A stretch of 64,000 nucleotides of DNA from Cryptomeria japonica. Its lineage: Eukaryota > Streptophyta > Pinopsida > Cupressales > Cupressaceae. The translations under genes and the position numbers were made by a program. The stretch lies in the NCBI RefSeq assembly GCF_030272615.1, contig NW_026729144.1:1-64000 (forward strand), read 5' to 3'. The notes below the pieces were generated by a model, which was not told the DNA's origin, ran no database searches, and was given only the letters and a program-made list of their open reading frames with translations. Shown in pieces: positions 57,901 to 64,000 of this stretch; the first letter of the stretch is position 1; the number at the start of each line of letters is the position of its first letter.

Positions 57901-58289
57901 ATATATCTATAGAATCTCCTAACATCATGGAATTATTGATTATTCCCTTTTGCAAGGATTAAATTCTTATAGAAAGAGTAAAAAAAATCTTTAACATCTT
58001 CATGATCACACAACAAATATACATATGTTAGATTCATCTATAATAGCTACATCTATGAAGAACAACCCTACAAGATGACCCCTTCTAAACAGTCCTCACT
58101 GAAGTAGTAAGCTCTGCATTCCCACCTAATATACATAATCTTGTATACAAAATGAGGAACCAAATATTTCATCCATACTACACACTATTTACTCATTAAA
58201 CAAAATGCCTTGTACCGAGTGAACCACCAATACTCCATAAATCTTAGATGCAAAACAAAACACCATACTTTAGCAACTAAAAAAGGTGA

Positions 58290-58574
58290 AGTGAACCAAT
58301 GTCTTCTCTTACCCCTTCCATAAGTCTTCAATAGAGAATATGAATCTTCTCTTGGCATTTTCAGTTTTGGGATTTGCCTTTTGAAATGGCTTCTACTATA
58401 ATCTATGAATCTCCTTCTAAGTGTACCTTTGGAATCGCTGATTGAATAGCCAAATTGATGGCGAGAAGAGTTGCCTTCACTTTGGCTTCATTATTGGTTT
58501 CTTGTGGAAGCTTTTGTGCTCTAATTACTAAGATCCAAGTTCACTTTGATCCAACTTGATTTTGGTTTCAACCT
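58290..58574 (-). pseudogene. LINE RNase H fragment
   Basis: On the minus strand SSWIKVNLDL (start of RVT_3 RNase H with Asp), then after a frame break TNNEAKVKATLLAINLAIQS (Glu motif) and VHLEGDS*IIVEAI (Asp motif). The segment between the first and second motif is partly deleted. It lies 5' of the LINE 3 RT on the same strand, the reverse of the domain order within one ORF2, so it belongs to a second LINE copy. Confidence 0.7.
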
Positions 58575-59352
58575 GTATATGGTGAAAATGGATAACAATA
58601 ATAACAATATTGAAAGGCTAAATGAATTCAACCACAAAACCCTAGCCTAACAATCAAAAAAGATCCACCATAACATATGAAGATTACCTAAGACAATGCA
58701 AATCACATGAAATCACAAAGATTATACCATCACATGTCCAATAGGGTTTTGATGTCCATTCTTCCTATCTCCATTGATCTTGCTTGATATATTTGCTCTC
58801 AGATTTTATGTGCACAAGAGCTCAACAAAGAACGGAATGTGGTTGCAAGTAGGATCGTAGTGTAGTCAATTGCATAAAAGATGATTAGCATGAATGATTA
58901 GGGTTTGATAATGAAGGAAGCATCTCCTTATATAGAAGACACTATAAGAAATGGAGGGATAAGATTGAGAGGTGTAAAAGGAGGTCGGCTATGATTAGAG
59001 GGTAGGTAAAAGAAATAATAAAATAATGAAAGGGGTAGGTAGTGTATGAATTAAGAGATGAATGACATGTGTCATAGGTAGAAAAGGCTAATGAATTAAT
59101 TAAATAAATAAAGATTTATTTAATTAATAGAAGAAGTAGGATAATTAAATAAATAAGAATATTTATTTAATTTAGGAAAAGGATAATTTAAAAAAATAAA
59201 TGTATTTATTTAAATGAGAAATAAGGCTAGAAGAGGATAAATGAATTAATTAAATAAATAAGGATTTATTTAATTAATAGAAGAATTAGGCTTAGATAAT
59301 TAAATAAATAAAATATTTATTTAATTAGACTGGACAATTTTAGGTGTCTACA
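58575..59352 (-). repeat. 3' LTR of element C (outer end approximate)
   Basis: The minus-strand start TGTAGACACCTAAAATTG at 59352 follows the purine tract. A TATA box CTATATAAGGAG lies on the minus strand at about 58930-58941. Four AT palindromes fill the U3 (59095-59128, 59142-59171, 59245-59278, 59298-59326). The outer end is placed at a TG (58575) that directly abuts LINE RNase H sequence. The second LTR is outside the window. Confidence 0.65.
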
Positions 59353-59375
59353 TTTTGCCCCTCTTTGAGACAATG
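59353..59375 (-). other. polypurine-tract region of element C
   Basis: The minus strand reads CAAAGAGGGGCAAAA before TGTAG, homologous to 27178-27200. Confidence 0.72.
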
Positions 59376-59880
59376 CGGCTTGTCGCGTTGTTTCAAAGAA
59401 GATAAGATGAACTGATACAGAGTTGCCCCAGAATGGGAATGATATGCCCCCTCGAGAGATTGGATGAAAATGTCTGAAAAGATTGCAGACAATCTCTCGA
59501 TAAGAAAGACAAGATAGAATGGATTGACTGGATAAAGTGACAAAGTCATGGGATAACGAAGACTGACTCGGGAAATGAATGCGAGGGCTAGGGTAGGCTA
59601 TAAGATAGACCACAGGGGAAAATACATCCTCATTGTCATCTATAGATCCACGAGATTAGAGTGCAGAGCGAAAATAGAGCAGGAGCAGTCAGCAGCGATG
59701 GCTTTCACTCACAGATTCGACCACGTTCCCCGATTTCAAAGGCCAGCAGAGGCAGGAGAGCCTGTAAGTACCACCAAACCTCCTCGTACTTTCACACATT
59801 TAATTTTGTCATTAATGCATGTCGAATAGGGTAATAAATGCACTTAGACTAGGGTCCAAAAAGTGTCAAAAAACGTCCAG

Positions 59881-59989
59881 GCGCGTCTATGCAGAGCATA
59901 GGCACGTCTGTGTCAAGAAGTCGCGTCTGTGTTCGCTAGGCACGTCTATGTAGTCTTTGATCGCGTTTATGTCATGTAAGAACGTTTGC
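59881..59989 (+). repeat. (C/A)(G/C)GCGTCTATG-type repeat, six copies at 19-21 bp
   Basis: Degenerate copies start at about 59881, 59902, 59921, 59940, 59961 and 59980. The core CGTYTRTG recurs with alternating spacers. CG dinucleotides are retained in most copies, unusual in an otherwise CpG-poor repeat-rich region. Confidence 0.8.
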
Positions 59990-60023
59990 GTTTGAAAAGT
60001 ATGAATTTGCATCTTCCAGATCA

Positions 60024-60059
60024 AATCGACAGTTCTGTGATGAACATATACTGTCGATT
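60024..60059 (+). other. 10-bp-stem hairpin with the GTGATGAACA loop
   Basis: AATCGACAGT (60024-60033) pairs perfectly with ACTGTCGATT (60050-60059) around a 16-nt loop, TCTGTGATGAACATAT. The loop contains the same TGTGATGAACA core as the seven hairpins that follow. Confidence 0.85.
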
Positions 60060-60120
60060 GGATAAGCTACTGAGGGGATACACTCAAGCAGGTCATCTAG
60101 GAAGACTAGGATAGATCAAG

Positions 60121-60394
60121 GCACTTTGTGATGAACAGTGAGTACCAAGATAGAGTACTTTGTGATGAACAGGGAGTACTGAAATATGAGCAGCACTTTG
60201 TGATGAATAGGGAGTGCAAATGTGAGTAACACTTTGTGATGAATAGGGAGTGTCACACACATAGTACTTTGTGATGAACAGTGAGTACCACTAGGATAAA
60301 TAGCAACACTTTGTGATGAACAGTGAGTGTCACTAGGGTAGATAGCCATATGCATTTAGATAGCGAGTAGCATTTTGTGATAAACAGTGAATGC
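60121..60394 (+). repeat. array of seven hairpins with constant loop and covarying stems
   Basis: Each copy is a 5-bp stem around a 15-nt loop TTGTGATGAACAGTG (variants: AATAGGG, ACAGGG, GATAAACA). Stem pairs: copy 1 GCACT/AGTAC (one mismatch, 60121-60145), copy 2 GTACT/AGTAC (60155-60179), copy 3 GCACT/AGTGC (60193-60217), copy 4 ACACT/AGTGT (60229-60253), copy 5 GTACT/AGTAC (60264-60288), copy 6 ACACT/AGTGT (60306-60330), copy 7 GCATT/AATGC (60370-60394). Loop length never changes. Spacers are unrelated and 8-39 nt long. Confidence 0.88.
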
Positions 60395-60895
60395 CACTAT
60401 AACTGACATGATTGAGTTGCTTGACTGTAGGAGTATTTGTTGATGCTAGAGTCACGGGAGAGATTCCCGTCGATGCAGAGGTTGCGACCTGAGTTGTTGC
60501 TCGAGGACAGAGCTGCCATCGAGGAGATGGGTTTGAGACATGTGCTGTATGTCCCTGAGTTTCGGGCAAACATGGGTTTGCTGACTGCGCTGGCTGAGAG
60601 ATGGCACTCTGAGACGTGCACATTTCATCTGCCGATGGGTGAGATGACAGTCACCCTGGAGGATGTATATAGGATTATGCGGATACTGATTGATGGGGAG
60701 CTGATTCCGTACGATCGAGATGGAGATAGGGATGCCCTTAGACGAGTGTTCTAGGATCCAAGACTGGAGATGAGGGTGGGACACGTGGCATGGGATACCA
60801 TGACATGGATAGGATTAGCACTACCAATAGTGTTGGCAGGAGTGATCAGTGAGTTCCTCTGTATCAGTTTTGTACCATTTTGTATAATGATGTAG

Positions 60896-62537
60896 ACACT
60901 TGCGGGTGATTGTAGCCATATGATTTTGACATCATTGTATCATGACACTTTATATATATATATGAGATGATGCATCTTTGCAGCAGCTATATGCATGTGT
61001 ACCTATGTGATGAGATGTTCTTATGTGACGCTTATGATATGGATGCAAATATGTATATGATGCAATGCAATATTTTATTTTATTTTGTTCGTTTATGTTT
61101 TATATGTGTATGCATGATGGAAATGTGAATGTAAGTAATGCAGATGAATATGATAATGCAAATGTAAATTGTGCTAACAGGTGTTGTGTGTAGGATGTGA
61201 TGCAGTTGTGATATATATATGTATGTATGAAATGCTTATATGTGGTAATGTAGGTGCAACTACATGAAATGCAAATGTTTTTGGTGTGTCATTATACTCA
61301 GTCATGTGATAGCAGGCTACGCGGACTCGAGAAGGACGATGGAAGTCAATCAAGAAAGGGGGATGGAAGACAGAAGATATGAAAGTGAAAGAGCTTCTTG
61401 TGCATTATCATCATTGAGCTTTATTATGGCAAGTAGGTTATGACAATCGAGGCATATGTTCGACCTAGAAAGTCATTGTACCTGTTTGCATGGAGATAAG
61501 ACAGTCACAAACAAGGAATGCCCCAGTTCACACTAGACTCACAGTGTCCTCATATCCTTGGACAAGTCATAGCATTACTAAGAGACAATCCACAGACAGA
61601 AAATACAAATAGGTGACGATACCCCATCCTCGCCTTTCTAGTCAAAGACATCCTGGAGATAGAATCTCTAGTCAGAGACATCCCGGAAAAGCTAAAAGAC
61701 ATGTCACCAGAAAGATAAAATCAAAAGAAAACCAAGACTCGACACCAACACCCACTGTAGTCCTCAAGTTTAGTGTCTCTTGTCACTTGTATAAGTCTTA
61801 TTTGATTGTGGTCACAATATTTACTTTCACAGAAAGGATAGATAGCACTGAACCATAATGTTGTCTAAGTCTGTTGAAAGATTTGATTTGTTGAAGCCCA
61901 TTGTTGCTGCTGTGTCTCATCTGAAACTGACTGAATCCATGAAACTGATACTTTATTGCGGAGAAGATGAAACTTTATTGCGGATCTGTGATGCAAATGT
62001 TGCTTTATTGCGGATTGTGCGCGGATAAACTGAAGAAAGCTGGAAGAACCTGTACTCCTCGAAACATGTGATGTTCTCAGTTCCACACCCATCACTAGAC
62101 ATAGGATTTGCCTTAGCCACAAATAGGATCTGATTTATTATGGATGGAAAGGGAGGTGAAAAGGGAGGTTTATTATGAATGGTTAACCAATCTTGGGTAG
62201 ATCAATAACAAGCCATGATGGGAATGTGTAAGTTTATTATGGAACGAATAGGTTGTGAGTGTGTGCAAAGTCAAATGATGAAAGAGAATCCTGAAGGAGG
62301 GAGGAGCAATGTCTCTACACATGGCGTTGGTGACCCAGTTTTCACCATGGTACTTGCTCAGGGTGGCACCAAAGTGGTTTTCACCGTTGGACGAAATCAT
62401 TTCTCTTTACTTTTTTCGATTTTTCAATGTTTTTTGTGTCACAAGGCACCTGTTTGCCAGGTTTTCACCAAGTAACGATTTTTTTGTTTTATAATTTTAT
62501 TTTTTTTGTATTTTTTGAATTAGGATACTCTGAAGAG
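60896..62537 (-). other. element C slot, non-coding remainder
   Basis: No supported ORF. A (TA)n run at about 60951-60964, ATG/TATG-rich sequence (61020-61270), three copies of CTTTATTGCGGA (61951, 61973, 62003) and a block homologous to element B (62341-62480 with 29142-29210) are present. A late PMD exon could lie near 61317 (AG acceptor before GCTACGCGGACTCG), but it cannot be supported. Confidence 0.5.
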
Positions 62538-64000
62538 CTATGTGTAGAACCTGCGAAGGTGCATGCTGTTGATAGGATCCTCCAAAGGTTCACCTTCTGT
62601 AGTTGAGAGCTGATATGTACCAGATCCATAGACTGATGTAATGATGTAAGGACCAAGCCAGTTTGGTTCAAACTTGCCCTTCTCTCTGTCTTGCTGATTT
62701 TTGGGATTTTCTCTGAGAACTAAGTCGCCTACCTCAAATGTGTGAGGCTTGACCTTGTGATTGTAGCTGCATTGTTCCTTGATTGAATGATGTGTAGCTC
62801 GAGTGACTGTCTTCCTTGATGAAGGAATTGAGATAGATTTACTAGTGTGTGGACTACACAGGCCCGTATGCGTGTCACCTAAAGAAGTTTGGGCATCCCT
62901 GATAACAAAGTCCTTCAAGGAAGCTCCATTAAAGGTCCTTGATGTATCGCCAGAAGGGAAAGGATGTGTGGAACAAGTGGATGAGTTATGAAGGCTTATG
63001 ATTGTGAAAAGAAGTGAAAGTAGGATAGCATGATGGAGACTTAGGATCAACAAGTATGCTTTTTGACTTGAAATTTTAGAACTTTTGCCACCAGTTATTT
63101 TGATATTAGGGGAGATCAACTCTTGCTCTTTTTGCTTCATAGGATTTTTATCCTTTACTTTGATTTTTGCAGAGTCCAGTAGCTTTTGATTTTTATTTGG
63201 ACTAAAGGACTTTTCTTTATTATTGACTTTTAGATTTTTCTTTTCAACGCTTGATTTTTGATCCCCAATGAGTGAGGGCTTTTGTGATTCTTGTTGATCC
63301 AAGTCTGGGAGCGGAGTGGAAATGGAATGAGTGGATGAAATGGTAAGGCTATGTGAGTTATCAAGAGGGTTGGCGATACGCTCAATAGATTCTTTGTTGG
63401 AACCACTCTTAGGACTATTGATATCAAGAGATGCTTGCACCACTAGAGGAGATTTGCATTCAGACTTAGTAGCCACAACACTAGGTGGTTCATACCCAAT
63501 TCCTTGGTCTTGCATATTGCTTGTAGGTTGTTCCTGTTGACAGAATACCTTAGGAGATAATGGGAGTTGGTCAACATGAAATATATACTCACCACATCCT
63601 AGGTCTTTAATCTTGAACTTTTCTTTTAGCTCTGCTTGTTTGGATGTAGAAGCTTTTAAGGATTCTGGATCCACATATGCTGATGAAGGAATAGCTTCTC
63701 GATTAGCTGGAATTGTTATTTCGGATCTAGGTTGTAGATTGTTGCAATATATGAATGGATTTGGATCTACTTTGACGGTCACTTCAACTCCATTGTTTGG
63801 AAACTTGATACATCGATGATATGTAGATGGGACTGCCCTCATTTCATGAATCCAAGGACGTCCTAGCAATATGTTGTATGTGAGATCTAGATCAAGTACT
63901 TGACAAACCACATCCTTTGTAACTGTCCCAACTCTTAGAGGTAAGGTGACTGTGCCCTTGGATGAACGCTCTTCGTCATCATATGCCTTAATGGTGATTT
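62538..64000 (-). CDS. element C polyprotein: retropepsin fused to integrase C-terminal tail (partial)
   Basis: The frame is open from the window end to a stop at 62538 (487 codons visible). It begins within the protease (ITIKAYDDEERSSKGTV, LPLRVGTVTKDVVCQVLD, YNILLGRPWIHEMRAVPS), so the active-site DNG/DTG lies outside the window. A long polar linker follows, rich in S, K and P, then a hydrophobic stretch (KAYLLILSLHHAILLSLLFT). The end is a gypsy integrase tail: NHKVKPHTFEVGDLVLRENP, GKFEPNWLGPYIITSVYGSG and GEPLEDPINSMHLRRFY. Where RT, RNase H and integrase core should be there are only about 290 residues of linker. The junction is in frame, without any stop. Confidence 0.85.
   Translation of the reverse strand, partial: ITIKAYDDEERSSKGTVTLPLRVGTVTKDVVCQVLDLDLTYNILLGRPWIHEMRAVPSTYHRCIKFPNNGVEVTVKVDPNPFIYCNNLQPRSEITIPANREAIPSSAYVDPESLKASTSKQAELKEKFKIKDLGCGEYIFHVDQLPLSPKVFCQQEQPTSNMQDQGIGYEPPSVVATKSECKSPLVVQASLDINSPKSGSNKESIERIANPLDNSHSLTISSTHSISTPLPDLDQQESQKPSLIGDQKSSVEKKNLKVNNKEKSFSPNKNQKLLDSAKIKVKDKNPMKQKEQELISPNIKITGGKSSKISSQKAYLLILSLHHAILLSLLFTIISLHNSSTCSTHPFPSGDTSRTFNGASLKDFVIRDAQTSLGDTHTGLCSPHTSKSISIPSSRKTVTRATHHSIKEQCSYNHKVKPHTFEVGDLVLRENPKNQQDREKGKFEPNWLGPYIITSVYGSGTYQLSTTEGEPLEDPINSMHLRRFYT

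Larger units (their letters stand above)
59764..60430 (+). other. intron of the PMD fragment, holding two repeat systems
   Basis: 667 nt from GTAAGT to TAG. It contains the CGCGTCTATG-type repeats (59881-59989) and the hairpin array (60024-60394). The exons join in phase 0. Confidence 0.7.
59698..60895 (+). pseudogene. plant mobile domain (PMD) gene fragment, two exons, antisense to element C
   Basis: Exon 1 (59698-59763) starts MAFTHRFDHVPRFQRP and ends at a consensus donor (CCT|GTAAGT). The intron is 59764-60430, acceptor TTGACTGTAG. Exon 2 continues in the same phase with EYLLMLESRERFPSMQRL, then GLLTALAERWHSETCTFHLP, GEMTVTLEDVYRIM and RILIDGELI. This is the N-terminal signature of the plant mobile domain (PF10536 type: LL.ALVERWRPET.TFH.P.GE.T.TL.DV). 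A TAG at 60752-60754 interrupts it, but the frame continues with DPRLEMRVGHVAWDT to 60895. The C-terminal half of the domain is not found. PMD proteins are known both as host regulators (MAIN/MAIL) and as passengers of transposable elements. Here it looks like retroelement cargo, now inactive. Confidence 0.75.
58575..64000 (-). mobile_element. element C: Ty3/gypsy-derived element with protease-integrase-tail fusion and antisense gene (continues beyond window)
   Basis: Minus-strand order: (window end) protease, linker, integrase C-terminal tail (62538), about 3.2 kb slot with an antisense plant-mobile-domain gene, purine tract (59353-59375), 3' LTR. The RT, RNase H and integrase core are missing between protease and tail. 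Antisense ORFs between integrase and 3' LTR are known from some Tat-lineage gypsy elements such as maize Grande. Homology to element B is visible at both edges of the slot. Confidence 0.75.

Noticed and set aside
60121-60394. CRISPR-like array of repeats and spacers
   Set aside because: Repeats have irregular spacing and changing arms, the context is an intron of a plant retroelement cargo gene, and no cas genes exist here.
60121-60394. Array of MITEs or short inverted-repeat transposons
   Set aside because: Units are only 25 nt with 5-bp arms that differ between copies, and there are no target duplications. A transposon would keep its terminal sequence and not its loop.
61317-61400. Third exon of the PMD gene after an AG acceptor
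   Set aside because: A basic reading is possible, but it does not show the expected PMD C-terminal motifs and the phase cannot be confirmed.

Overview
This window is repeat-dominated nuclear DNA of a seed plant. A large-genome gymnosperm seems most likely, judging from the density of old, nested, decayed retroelements and the absence of any intact host gene; that is an inference, since I could run no search. The sequence is AT-rich. I found no rRNA, tRNA, CRISPR array or complete host gene.

Layout. (1) 1-7050: a Ty1/copia retrotransposon on the minus strand. It has an iMet-type primer site, a purine tract and a broken Gag-PR-IN-RT-RH polyprotein, and its 3' LTR is cut by the window start. 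It sits in the RT of LINE 1 (7051-10990, minus). (2) 10991-24340: about 13 kb with no supportable gene, only short repeats, an AT-rich block and decayed promoter-like sequence. (3) 24720-26141: the 3' end of a small plus-strand copia-like element. Its LTR is split by element B (26142-48930, minus, target duplication ACTCC). B has no reverse transcriptase and carries a degenerate Q/N- and P-rich coding region plus several tandem arrays. B was itself hit twice: by LINE 2 (33209-38129, minus) in its internal part, and by element A (40299-48611, plus, target duplication GAAGA) in its 5' LTR. Element A has two 1,722-bp LTRs and a single intact 1,031-codon reading frame. That frame contains a Ty3/gypsy Tat/Ogre-like retropepsin region and a G-patch-like segment, but no Gag knuckle, RT, RNase H or integrase. 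(4) 48940-58574: degenerate DNA with a small LTR pair (element D), an isolated LTR and fragments of LINE 3. (5) 58575-64000: element C (minus, continuing beyond the window). Its open frame runs from retropepsin, through a linker with a hydrophobic segment, straight into the C-terminal tail of a gypsy integrase, so RT, RNase H and the integrase core are absent.

How the parts relate. A and B share an almost identical primer-binding site of unusual sequence (TGGTGAACCC[G/A]ACGTGAA). B and C share the purine-tract region and a second block further in, flanking a variable segment. LTRs of B, C and an isolated LTR at 54601 start alike and carry arrays of AT palindromes. The picture is a set of related elements without RT that would depend on an unseen autonomous partner.

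The most unusual structure lies in element C. Antisense to the retroelement, in the slot between the integrase tail and the 3' LTR, is a two-exon plant-mobile-domain gene fragment. Its 667-nt intron holds one 10-bp-stem hairpin and seven 5-bp-stem hairpins. All share nearly the same loop (TTGTGATGAACAGTG), while the stem sequences change in a compensatory way.
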